NCBI GenBank assembly: GCA_947461015.1
Contig: CANHIR010000125.1
Span: 1 to 5,603, forward strand
Source of the DNA: Bacteroidota bacterium
GTDB lineage: Bacteria > Bacteroidota > Bacteroidia > Chitinophagales > Chitinophagaceae
Direction: 5' to 3'
Length of the DNA stretch: 5,603 nt
Under the pieces are notes generated by a model that saw only the letters and a list, made by a program, of their open reading frames with translations, ran no database searches and was not told the origin of the DNA. Positions 1 to 5,480 of this stretch are shown piece after piece. Position 1 is the first letter of the stretch. Every line of letters starts with the position of its first letter. Both the position numbers and the translations under genes were made by a program.

Positions 1-220
1 AAAGTTCATCGGTTGTTTTGCCAGGAATAGGTTCGGCTAATTTAAAATTTTCATAGGCTTCAACATCACAGAAATACAATGAAGTATATAATTCCTGCAA
101 GCAAATAATATTTGCTCCTTGCTTAGCAGCTTCTTTAATTTTTTCAATTGCTTTTTGCTTGTTGGCTGCAACATCTGCACTACAAGTCATTTGAACTAAA
201 CCTACTTTAACGATAGACAT
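1..220 (-). CDS. aguB: N-carbamoylputrescine amidase, N-terminal part (cut by window edge)
   Basis: The first 73 codons are visible and the rest lies beyond the left edge. The product belongs to the carbon-nitrogen hydrolase (nitrilase) superfamily. AguB hydrolyses N-carbamoylputrescine to putrescine, CO2 and ammonia, the last step of the agmatine route to putrescine, in the cytoplasm. The start MSIVKVGLVQMTC is the usual first beta strand of the fold. Residues 38-51 (IICLQELYTSLYFC) match the QELFxxxYFC signature of plant and bacterial N-carbamoylputrescine amidases, and E43 should be the catalytic glutamate of the Glu-Lys-Cys triad; the Lys and Cys are outside the window. The ATG is at 218-220 with no Shine-Dalgarno sequence. 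The gene lies 94 bases downstream of bshB1 with no clear terminator between, so read-through is possible. Another nitrilase-family amidase is possible but less likely given the YFC signature. Confidence 0.85.
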   Translation of the reverse strand, partial: MSIVKVGLVQMTCSADVAANKQKAIEKIKEAAKQGANIICLQELYTSLYFCDVEAYENFKLAEPIPGKTTDEL

Positions 221-314
221 AATGGTAAATTATAAAGTATTGAATATTGTTTGTTGTAAATTAAAATTGAAGATTACCCTTTTCTTTTTTCTGTAAATGT
301 ATTACTTCCAATTA

Positions 315-1046
315 CTAGGTTTTGTTTTGTATAATGGCATCCAAGCTTCCAATGCCTAATATTTTTTTAGTAATAAACCCTTCAGCATATTCAACACCAA
401 TTTGTTGACCTAATTCTTTAGCGCGTCCTTTTACGAATTCCAAAAATGCAGCACTTGAAATAAAAGTAGCTGGCTCATTTGAATTGGGATCATAAAATTG
501 TGAGCTATGTGCCAAAATGGATTCCATCTTTTTATCAATATACTTACTAATATCCACTACGAAATTGGGTGTTAAACTTCTTGACTGTATATAATGAAAA
601 ACTTGCGTTGGTCTCCATGCAGCTTGCGGCACACCATTGTGTAATGTTTGAATTTTAACTAGCCCAGATAAAAACGCAGCTTCCTCTACTAAACTTGCAG
701 CACGACCATGATCGGGGTGACGATCTTCTGGCGCATTACAAAAAATAATGGAGGGCTGAAATCTTCGGATTGTTTCAATGATAGCCAACTGATGCTCCTT
801 ATTATTTATAAAAAAACCGTCCGCCATTCCTAAATTTTCTCGAACCGTTAAACCCATTATTTCACTTGCCAATTGAGCTTCACTAATTCTTTGCGCAGTT
901 GTCCCTCTAGTACCTAATTCTCCTTTTGTTATATCTATGACCCCAACTTTTTTCCCTTCGGCAATTGCACCAAGTAAGGTACCTGCGCAACCCAACTCTA
1001 CATCATCGGGGTGTGCACCAAAAGCGAGTATATCTAATTTATCCAT
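315..1046 (-). CDS. bshB1: Bacillithiol biosynthesis deacetylase BshB1
   Basis: This is a 243-residue enzyme of the PIG-L/LmbE zinc deacetylase family. BshB1 removes the acetyl group from GlcNAc-malate to give GlcN-malate, the middle step of bacillithiol synthesis between BshA and BshC, in the cytoplasm. The zinc-binding motif AHPDD is at residues 11-15 (H12 and D15 as ligands, D14 as the likely catalytic base), and a second motif HPDH at 110-113 supplies the third ligand, H113. The stretches KGELGTRGT (41-49) and SSQFYDPNSN (181-190) are typical of BshB1 rather than of mycothiol or general PIG-L deacetylases. The length is normal for the family. The ATG at 1044-1046 starts MDKLDILAFGAHPDD, the usual N-terminus. 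bshA and bshC are not in the window. A terminator at 1108-1142 separates it from rpmE2 upstream, so it needs its own promoter (see the candidate at 1066-1073). Confidence 0.93.
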   Translation of the reverse strand: MDKLDILAFGAHPDDVELGCAGTLLGAIAEGKKVGVIDITKGELGTRGTTAQRISEAQLASEIMGLTVRENLGMADGFFINNKEHQLAIIETIRRFQPSIIFCNAPEDRHPDHGRAASLVEEAAFLSGLVKIQTLHNGVPQAAWRPTQVFHYIQSRSLTPNFVVDISKYIDKKMESILAHSSQFYDPNSNEPATFISSAAFLEFVKGRAKELGQQIGVEYAEGFITKKILGIGSLDAIIQNKT

Positions 1047-1065
1047 GGTTCATAGTTAAGGTTAA

Positions 1066-1073
1066 CAAAGGTA
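1066..1073 (-). promoter_or_regulatory. Candidate -7 promoter element for bshB1
   Basis: On the minus strand this reads TACCTTTG, a full match to the Bacteroidota -7 consensus TAnnTTTG, 19 bases before the bshB1 ATG. The nearest upstream TTTG is at 1100-1103, 26 bases away, longer than the usual spacing of about 19-21, so the -33 element is doubtful. A promoter is expected here because a terminator lies just upstream. Confidence 0.45.
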
Positions 1074-1107
1074 AGTATAAATGGCTCCGATATCCTCCCC
1101 AAATCAC

Positions 1108-1142
1108 AAAAAACCCTCTCTTGCATAAACAAGAAAGGGTTT
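1108..1142 (-). terminator. Rho-independent terminator of rpmE2
   Basis: A 13-base-pair stem (1111-1123 with 1130-1142) encloses a 6-base loop and ends, on the minus strand, in six Us. The only imperfect pair is a U-G wobble in minus-strand RNA; on the plus strand it would be an A-C mismatch, which favours minus-strand use. It lies 36 bases after the rpmE2 stop and before bshB1. Confidence 0.88.
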
Positions 1143-1178
1143 AATATGGTATAAAATGTGACTTTTATAAAGTCGGTT

Positions 1179-1430
1179 TTATTTCTTTTTTGCGTAACGC
1201 TTGTTGAATTTGTCGATACGACCAGCAGTGTCCACTAACATATTTTTACCAGTGTAAAAAGGATGTGAAGTGTTTGAAATCTCCAATTTGATCACTGGAT
1301 ATTCGTTGCCGTCTTCAAACAAAATTGTTTCTTTAGTATTAGCAGCAGATTTGCTTAAAAAAGCAGTTCCGTTACTCATGTCTTTGAAAACTACAAAGCG
1401 ATAAGCTTCTGGATGGATACCTTGTTTCAT
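1179..1430 (-). CDS. rpmE2: 50S ribosomal protein L31, type B (zinc-free form)
   Basis: This 83-residue protein is ribosomal protein L31, which helps bridge the large and small subunits. It has no cysteine, so it is the type B form lacking the CxxC zinc ribbon of type A L31. The marks of type B are the opening [17 protein letters not shown], the segment SHPFYTGK at 55-62 and the basic C-terminal tail [13 protein letters not shown]. The ATG at 1428-1430 gives the standard N-terminus. No Shine-Dalgarno sequence is visible; the bases before the start are A/T-rich. It has its own promoter (1485-1516) and terminator (1108-1142), so it is probably expressed as a single gene, perhaps with some read-through from yajQ. 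In some other bacteria type B L31 is a zinc-starvation paralog under Zur, but I see no Zur-like box here, and in Bacteroidota type B is often the main L31. Confidence 0.96.
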   Translation of the reverse strand: MKQGIHPEAYRFVVFKDMSNGTAFLSKSAANTKETILFEDGNEYPVIKLEISNTSHPFYTGKNMLVDTAGRIDKFNKRYAKKK

Positions 1431-1448
1431 TTAATGAATTTTTAAGGA

Positions 1449-1466
1449 AGCACGGTTTTTGCCGTA
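1449..1466 (-). promoter_or_regulatory. Hairpin in the rpmE2 5' leader
   Basis: In minus-strand RNA GUACGG pairs with CCGUGC around the loop CAAAAA, a 6-base-pair stem with one U-G wobble. It lies 18 bases before the rpmE2 ATG and after the predicted transcription start. It has no U-tract, so it is not a terminator. It may protect the mRNA or control translation of L31, as leader structures do for other ribosomal proteins; that role is inferred. Confidence 0.4.
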
Positions 1467-1481
1467 CAATTATTGAATAGA

Positions 1482-1514
1482 TGGCAAAATTAGGCTAAAC
1501 TGCCCTTTTTGCCA
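1482..1514. repeat. Inverted repeat over the rpmE2 promoter
   Basis: TGGCAAAA (1482-1489) and TTTTGCCA (1507-1514) form a perfect 8-base inverted repeat with a 17-base spacer. The arms overlap the -7 and -33 elements of the rpmE2 promoter. A direct repeat is layered on it: CAAAATTAGGC at 1485-1495 and CAAAATATTAGGC at 1513-1525 on the plus strand. It could be an operator, a hairpin ending yajQ transcripts (though there is no U-tract), or simply a consequence of repeated promoter-like sequence. Confidence 0.5.
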
Positions 1515-1516
1515 AA
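1485..1516 (-). promoter_or_regulatory. Promoter of rpmE2 (Bacteroidota type)
   Basis: On the minus strand a -33 element TTTG (1513-1516) is followed after 20 bases by TAATTTTG (1485-1492), a full match to the Bacteroidota sigma-ABfr consensus TAnnTTTG. Transcription should start near 1478, giving a leader of about 45-50 bases that contains the hairpin at 1449-1466. The bacilliredoxin promoter has the same -7 sequence and spacing. Confidence 0.7.
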
Positions 1517-1532
1517 ATATTAGGCCTATAAA

Positions 1533-2024
1533 TTAAGACTTCATATTTATATACTGTAAGGGAATACCGAAATTTTCAGCCCTACATGCAGCGATAACTT
1601 CTTGTAAATCATCAATTTTCTTACCTGTAACACGAATGATATCGTCCATAATGGCAGTTTGAACTTTCAATCCCTTGTCTTTAATAAACTTCACTATTTT
1701 CTTAGCATCTTCCTGTTTTAATCCATTTCTAACAGGAACATCTTTTTTAAAGATTTTACCGCTTGGTTGTGGATCTTTTGAAAGATCAAAGGCATTTGCA
1801 TCAATCCCTTGTTTAATGGATCTACTTAACAATACGTCTACAATTTGCTGAACTTTCATTTCAGAATCAGACTCAAGTTTAACTAAATATTCTTTTTTAT
1901 TTAAGTCAATTACAACGTGTATTCCTTTGAAATCGAATCGATTAGTGATTTCTTTTTTAACAACATTAACTGCGTTGTCAAGGATTTGAACGTCAACGCT
2001 ACTGGAAAGGTCAAAGGATGGCAT
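1533..2024 (-). CDS. yajQ: YajQ family nucleotide-binding protein (UPF0234)
   Basis: This 163-residue protein is a full-length YajQ-family member, a small cytosolic protein with two ferredoxin-like domains that binds nucleotides and RNA in vitro. Family marks are the start MPSFDLSSSVD, NRFDFKG at 28-34, RVTGKKIDDLQ at 131-141 and the ending PLQYINMKS. In Xanthomonas a YajQ protein binds cyclic-di-GMP and acts with a LysR-type regulator; whether that holds in Bacteroidota is unknown, so the role here is open. The ATG at 2022-2024 gives the conserved N-terminus. It starts 10 bases after the lgt stop, so the two are probably one transcript with yajQ second. No clear rho-independent terminator follows; the inverted repeat at 1482-1514 lacks a U-tract, so some transcription may continue into rpmE2. 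Confidence 0.94.
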   Translation of the reverse strand: MPSFDLSSSVDVQILDNAVNVVKKEITNRFDFKGIHVVIDLNKKEYLVKLESDSEMKVQQIVDVLLSRSIKQGIDANAFDLSKDPQPSGKIFKKDVPVRNGLKQEDAKKIVKFIKDKGLKVQTAIMDDIIRVTGKKIDDLQEVIAACRAENFGIPLQYINMKS

Positions 2025-2034
2025 AATTATGAAT

Positions 2035-3195
2035 TTAAGCTTTACTATTTATTTTAGGGAACCACTTTTTAGAAAACATCAAAAATACGATACCCAGCAA
2101 AATTAAGCAAGTTGAGATTAATTCTGCCTGTGTAGGCTGAAAAGGCAAAGCGGATATCCTATTATTTACCCTTATTTTTTCAATTAAGAAGCGCTCCCCC
2201 CCTGCAAAAATGAGGTAAAAACCTGTTAATATCCCTGGTTGAGTAATTTTTTTACGAAGCATCCAAATTACAATAAATAGGATAAATGTTAAAACTACCT
2301 CATAAAAAGTAGTTGGATATACTGACTCTTTTAATTGATTACAGTAATTCCCAATACAATCTGGCATAGGTATACCCTCATTTATTACATTATGGGGGTA
2401 TTTATAAGCCCACATCCAATCGGGTAGCCAAGTAAATGGCTTTGGATGATTATTCACAATACCCCAGTCTCCGTCACCACTTATATGACATCCAATTCTT
2501 CCTGCCGCATATGCAAATAACATAGTAGGTGCCATTGCATCTGCAAAATGAATAACACGAATTTTAAACTTGCGTATATAAATAATAATTGCAATGGTTG
2601 CAATTATTAATCCGCCATAAAAAGTTAAGCCACTAAATGAAATTAATGAACCAATCGGATCTTTTGCAAAGTCACCTAAATTTTCAAGATTGTGAAAAAT
2701 TTTAGCCCCAATGAACCCCCAGAGTGCAGCTTGTAAAACTATATCTCCTACTCTGTCATGAGGCCAAACCATGTATTTTTTGGTCTCGGGAGTAGCCAAC
2801 TTCACTTTATCTTTTTCTTTCCATTTTAGATAAAGCATAATAGCACCTACAAGAAAACCTGCAATGTAACTCCCCCTTAAAGATAAAATAAATGCTTGCG
2901 TATTGCTTAATGCATCCTCTATAATAAATGCTCCAATAATTTTAAACCCAAACAGAAATCCAAAACCAAATGCAGTGATCAATTCAGACTTAGTAGCGGG
3001 CGCACCAACTACAAATGATTCTTCTAATGCAATAAACTCTCCTAGTTTTTCTTTTCTTTTTAATTCCTTAAACAATACATACCCAGATCCTATGAAAGCC
3101 AATGCTACAAAGAATCCAAAGGAGTTTATCAATTGAAGCGCTTCTATTTTTATGCCAAATAAGTCTTTAATTAGGTAATATAAATTAGGATACAT
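2035..3195 (-). CDS. lgt: Prolipoprotein diacylglyceryl transferase (divergent long form)
   Basis: Lgt moves a diacylglyceryl group from phosphatidylglycerol to the lipobox cysteine of prolipoproteins, the first step of lipoprotein maturation, in the inner membrane. The 386-residue product has several hydrophobic segments, roughly at 22-42, 72-92, 104-122, 150-166, 186-206, 218-232, 296-313, 320-332 and 358-375. The signature GRIGCHISGDGDWG (232-245) keeps the key arginine R233; FYGG (192-195), YPTTFYE (293-299) and RFLIEKIR (335-342) match further Lgt motifs, with R335 and E339 corresponding to E. coli R239 and E243. It is about 95 residues longer than E. coli Lgt, mainly in the first half (about residues 45-150). 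By eye, several canonical residues differ: F26 for Tyr26, Y193 for His103, C236 for Asn146, D241 for Glu151. Motif layout still makes Lgt the best call. The ATG at 3193-3195 is the only sensible start. yajQ follows after 10 bases. Confidence 0.92.
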   Translation of the reverse strand: MYPNLYYLIKDLFGIKIEALQLINSFGFFVALAFIGSGYVLFKELKRKEKLGEFIALEESFVVGAPATKSELITAFGFGFLFGFKIIGAFIIEDALSNTQAFILSLRGSYIAGFLVGAIMLYLKWKEKDKVKLATPETKKYMVWPHDRVGDIVLQAALWGFIGAKIFHNLENLGDFAKDPIGSLISFSGLTFYGGLIIATIAIIIYIRKFKIRVIHFADAMAPTMLFAYAAGRIGCHISGDGDWGIVNNHPKPFTWLPDWMWAYKYPHNVINEGIPMPDCIGNYCNQLKESVYPTTFYEVVLTFILFIVIWMLRKKITQPGILTGFYLIFAGGERFLIEKIRVNNRISALPFQPTQAELISTCLILLGIVFLMFSKKWFPKINSKA

Positions 3196-3217
3196 AATGT
3201 GATTGAATTGTGTAATG

Positions 3218-3225
3218 CAATGTTA
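3218..3225 (-). promoter_or_regulatory. Weak candidate -7 element for lgt-yajQ
   Basis: The minus strand reads TAACATTG, one mismatch from TAnnTTTG, 22 bases before the lgt ATG. A TTCG at 3247-3250, 21 bases further upstream, is one mismatch from the -33 element TTTG. A promoter must lie between the upstream terminator (3259-3288) and lgt or overlap it, and this is the best candidate seen. Confidence 0.3.
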
Positions 3226-3258
3226 CTTAGAAATATTCATTTTAAACGAATTAGCTAT

Positions 3259-3288
3259 AAAAAAGGGCCACACTAGAAAGTGCGGCCC
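3259..3288 (-). terminator. Rho-independent terminator of the bacilliredoxin gene
   Basis: A GC-rich 9-base-pair stem (3265-3273 with 3280-3288) has a 6-base loop and, on the minus strand, a run of six Us straight after it. The one imperfect pair is a G-U wobble in minus-strand RNA but A-C on the plus strand, so it points toward minus-strand use. It sits 47 bases after the bacilliredoxin stop and separates that gene from lgt. Confidence 0.9.
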
Positions 3289-3335
3289 GTATTTTACTAA
3301 CCCATCTAAAAACAAAAACCCTTTAATATTTTTTA

Positions 3336-3752
3336 TTAATTACAATGTTGATTAAACACTGAAATTAAATGTTGTGCGATCACTTGAGCTGGACTACCTT
3401 CAATATGGTGTCTCTCCACCATACTTACCAATTCTCCATTTTTAAATAGTGCGATTGCAGGTGAAGAAGGTGGATAAGGTAAATGATACTCTCTTACTTT
3501 ATTTACTGCTTCCAAATCAAACCCCGCAAAAGTTGTTGTGATTCTGTCTGGTTTAACTGTTGCATTTGCTACTGCCATCAAAACACCTGGACGACATGCA
3601 CCAGCTGAACAACCACAAACTGAATTGATCACAACCAAAGTTGTACCATCATTTTTTATTGCACTTTCAACTTCAGATGCTGTAGTTAAATCTTCAAAAC
3701 CATTATCAACTAATTCAGCTTTCATTGGTATTACAAACTCTGCAGGGTACAT
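3336..3752 (-). CDS. Bacilliredoxin, BrxA/BrxB (YphP/YqiW) family
   Basis: This thioredoxin-fold protein should remove bacillithiol from S-bacillithiolated proteins in the cytoplasm, the equivalent of glutaredoxin. With the ATG at 3750-3752 it has 138 residues, normal for the family. The family marks are NSVCGC with the CxC active site at 46-48, YPPSSPAIALFKNGELV (93-109) and ERHHIEG (113-119). C46 should attack the mixed disulfide. Two further cysteines, C53 and C137, are present; where Bacillus proteins have the sequence CGCAAGLARP, this one has CGCSAGACRP. The frame stays open to a TTG at 3771-3773 (145 residues), but that codon lies inside the -7 promoter element, upstream of the predicted transcription start, so the ATG is preferred. 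The protein starting MYPAEFVIPMKAEL also fits family N-termini. It has its own promoter and terminator. bshB1, about 2.3 kb downstream, supports a bacillithiol role. BrxA and BrxB cannot be told apart here. Confidence 0.9.
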   Translation of the reverse strand: MYPAEFVIPMKAELVDNGFEDLTTASEVESAIKNDGTTLVVINSVCGCSAGACRPGVLMAVANATVKPDRITTTFAGFDLEAVNKVREYHLPYPPSSPAIALFKNGELVSMVERHHIEGSPAQVIAQHLISVFNQHCN

Positions 3753-3770
3753 ATCTTCTACTATTTGAAC

Positions 3771-3802
3771 CAAAATTAGGGATTTTCAAAATGCCCTACA
3801 AA
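3771..3802 (-). promoter_or_regulatory. Promoter of the bacilliredoxin gene (Bacteroidota type)
   Basis: On the minus strand TTTG (3799-3802), a 20-base spacer and TAATTTTG (3771-3778) match the -33 and -7 elements TTTG-N19-21-TAnnTTTG of Bacteroidota. Transcription should start near 3764, leaving a leader of about 12 bases before the ATG at 3752. It sits between the speA terminator and the gene, where a promoter is needed. Confidence 0.72.
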
Positions 3803-3868
3803 TTTGTTTTCAAGCCATCTTGGCACTTAACTTAGATTTAACACAGCAGAAAATAGACTAAATGGCAT

Positions 3869-3899
3869 AAAAAAGGCCATAATTTATTATTATGGCCTT
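3869..3899 (-). terminator. Rho-independent terminator of speA
   Basis: A perfect 10-base-pair stem, AAGGCCATAA (3873-3882) with TTATGGCCTT (3890-3899), has a 7-base loop and is followed on the minus strand by six Us. It begins 21 bases after the speA stop. A GCCAT just beyond the U-run (minus strand, 3862-3866) could pair with ATGGC of the stem's second arm, a weak alternative fold. Confidence 0.9.
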
Positions 3900-3919
3900 A
3901 AACTATTCATTATCAGCTA

Positions 3920-5356
3920 CTAACGTAAGTAACCTAATATTTTTAACATGCTTTGCGCAGTTTGCTCTTTAGCATACACCCAATCCACCATTTTTCCGGT
4001 TTTGGGATCCTTTTCTACAATCACATGTTTGGGTGAAGGAATTAAACAATGCTTTATACCTCCATAACCACTTATCTGATCCTGGTAAGCCCCAGTGTGG
4101 AAAAATCCAACGTACAATGGCTCACTATTTTCTTCCACCTTCTCCTCTTTTTCGGCATCTTTCAATTTTGGAAGGAATACTTCATTGATATGTTCTTCGG
4201 AGTCATAATAATCATGACTGTCGCATGTGATCCCACCTAAAACAACCCTCTGGTAATCGTTTTCCCATTTGTTTACTGGCAACATTAAGAATTTTTCACC
4301 AATACCCCAGGTATCTGGTAAGGTTGTGATAAAAGAAGAATCAATCATATACCAGCACTCTCTATCATTTTGTTTTTTCTCCGCCAAAACTTTGTAAATA
4401 TGTGCCATACTCTCTCCTACTGTATAACTACCAAATTCAGTATAAATATTGGGCATCGGCACTTTTGCTTTCTTACAAGCCTTCTTAATATTGGATACAA
4501 TCTCATTGATCATGAATTGATAATCATATTCAAAACCCAATGAATGTTTGATTGGAAAACCACCTCCAATATTAATAGAATCTAATTCGGGACATATCTT
4601 CTTTAATTGACAATATAAGTTGATGATTTTGTTTAACTCAGACCAATAATAAATATCATCCTTGATACCTTTATTTAAAAAGATATGCAGCATTTTTAAT
4701 TGGAACTTATCCTCGTATCCTTCTATCTCATCTACGTAAAATTCTAAGATATCTTTAGCTCTAATTCCAAGACGTGATGTATAAAAAGGAAAGCTAGGCT
4801 CTTCCTCTGCAGCTACTCTAATACCCACTTTAAATGGTTGTTTAGCATTGCGCTTATAGAATTGTAATTCTTCCACGTTGTCTAAAATAGGAACAACATT
4901 CTTAAATCCTGTATTGATGAGCTTAGTAATTCTGCTAGTGTACGTCTTTTGCTTAAATCCATTACAAATAATAAAAATATCCTTGTTTATTTTACGACGC
5001 TTGTATAACTGATTGATTATTTCAATGTCATATGCAAAAGAAGTTTCTAAATGAACATTGTGTGACAATGCCTCTTCTACTACAAAAGAAAAATGAGAAC
5101 TTTTAGTGCAATAACAGTAATAATACTCCCCTTCATATTTATGTTTTTTAAAAGCCTCCGCAAACATTTTTTTCGCCTTATTAATTTGCATGCCAATTTT
5201 TGGCAAGTATGTTAATTTCAAAGGCGTTCCATGTTTTTCGATAATTGCTTTTAAATCCAAACCATTAAACTCCAAATAGCCATTGTCATTTTTATCAAAG
5301 CCTTCTTGTGGAAAGTGGAAGGTTTGTTCTACCAGGGAGGTGTAGGTATTGTTCAT
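3920..5356 (-). CDS. speA: Arginine decarboxylase, PLP-dependent (alanine-racemase fold)
   Basis: This 478-residue enzyme belongs to the fold-type III (ODC/DapDC/SpeA) PLP decarboxylases and matches the form usually annotated as arginine decarboxylase in Bacteroidota. It should convert arginine to agmatine and CO2 in the cytoplasm. K85 in CYCTKSSH (81-88) is the likely Schiff-base lysine; IGGGFP (263-268) and TEFGS (306-310) are PLP phosphate-binding segments; CDSHDYYDSE (378-387) holds the active-site cysteine C378 contributed across the dimer; TGAYQ (421-425) carries the conserved Tyr. A charged Lys/Glu stretch at about 398-412 looks like a surface loop. It is much shorter than E. coli SpeA (about 660 residues). 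Residues near the N-terminus (TFHFPQEGF) support the ATG at 5354-5356. It stands alone between the terminators at 3869-3899 and 5428-5460. aguB at the left edge supports the agmatine route. Another substrate, such as ornithine or diaminopimelate, cannot be excluded by eye. Confidence 0.85.
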   Translation of the reverse strand: MNNTYTSLVEQTFHFPQEGFDKNDNGYLEFNGLDLKAIIEKHGTPLKLTYLPKIGMQINKAKKMFAEAFKKHKYEGEYYYCYCTKSSHFSFVVEEALSHNVHLETSFAYDIEIINQLYKRRKINKDIFIICNGFKQKTYTSRITKLINTGFKNVVPILDNVEELQFYKRNAKQPFKVGIRVAAEEEPSFPFYTSRLGIRAKDILEFYVDEIEGYEDKFQLKMLHIFLNKGIKDDIYYWSELNKIINLYCQLKKICPELDSINIGGGFPIKHSLGFEYDYQFMINEIVSNIKKACKKAKVPMPNIYTEFGSYTVGESMAHIYKVLAEKKQNDRECWYMIDSSFITTLPDTWGIGEKFLMLPVNKWENDYQRVVLGGITCDSHDYYDSEEHINEVFLPKLKDAEKEEKVEENSEPLYVGFFHTGAYQDQISGYGGIKHCLIPSPKHVIVEKDPKTGKMVDWVYAKEQTAQSMLKILGYLR

Positions 5357-5395
5357 TGTTTAAGCTGGGGTTGTTAGCTGATATTTTTATGAGCA

Positions 5396-5403
5396 CAAAA
5401 ATA
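5396..5403 (-). promoter_or_regulatory. Candidate -7 promoter element for speA
   Basis: The minus strand reads TATTTTTG, a full match to TAnnTTTG, 39 bases before the speA ATG and downstream of the rplT terminator. No exact TTTG lies 19-21 bases upstream; a TTTA at 5427-5430 is 23 bases away. The A/T-rich setting makes a chance match possible. Confidence 0.45.
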
Positions 5404-5427
5404 GTTCTTTGAAAGGATATTATGGGT

Positions 5428-5460
5428 AAAAAAAATACCCCGAAGTTTCGAGGTATTTTT
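5428..5460 (-). terminator. Rho-independent terminator of rplT
   Basis: Nine pairs (5431-5439 with 5452-5460), one U-G wobble in minus-strand RNA (5440/5451) and three inner pairs form a hairpin with a 4-base loop. The minus strand runs through eight Us (5428-5435), partly inside the stem. It begins 20 bases after the rplT stop and ends the ribosomal operon before speA. Confidence 0.87.
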
Positions 5461-5480
5461 CAATATTTATCCTGAAGGAA

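Noticed and set aside
221..314. Possible terminator or promoter between bshB1 and aguB
   Set aside because: I found no stem with a U-tract and no exact TAnnTTTG on the minus strand. TACTTTAT at 232-239 is one mismatch off with no -33 partner, too weak in A/T-rich sequence.
1431..1532. Zur (zinc uptake regulator) site before the cysteine-free L31 gene
   Set aside because: Type B L31 genes are Zur-controlled in some bacteria, but the inverted repeat here, TGGCAAAA-N17-TTTTGCCA, does not resemble known Zur boxes and its spacer is too long.
2903..3136. Plus-strand open frame of 77 codons
   Set aside because: It lies wholly inside lgt on the opposite strand, and its Asn/Pro/Ser-rich composition is what the reverse complement of this gene gives. 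No promoter or family resemblance is seen.
3196..3335. Small RNA or riboswitch before lgt
   Set aside because: The only strong structure is the terminator at 3259-3288, explained by the bacilliredoxin gene upstream. The rest is A/T-rich without clear stems or conserved motifs.
3538..3768. Plus-strand open frame of 76 codons
   Set aside because: It is antisense to the bacilliredoxin gene, which has clear family motifs, a promoter and a terminator. The plus-strand product resembles nothing I know.
4049..4240. Plus-strand open frame of 63 codons with a hydrophobic product
   Set aside because: It is antisense to the conserved C-terminal part of speA. The hydrophobic look comes from reading the complement of the charged Lys/Glu segment as Phe and Leu codons.
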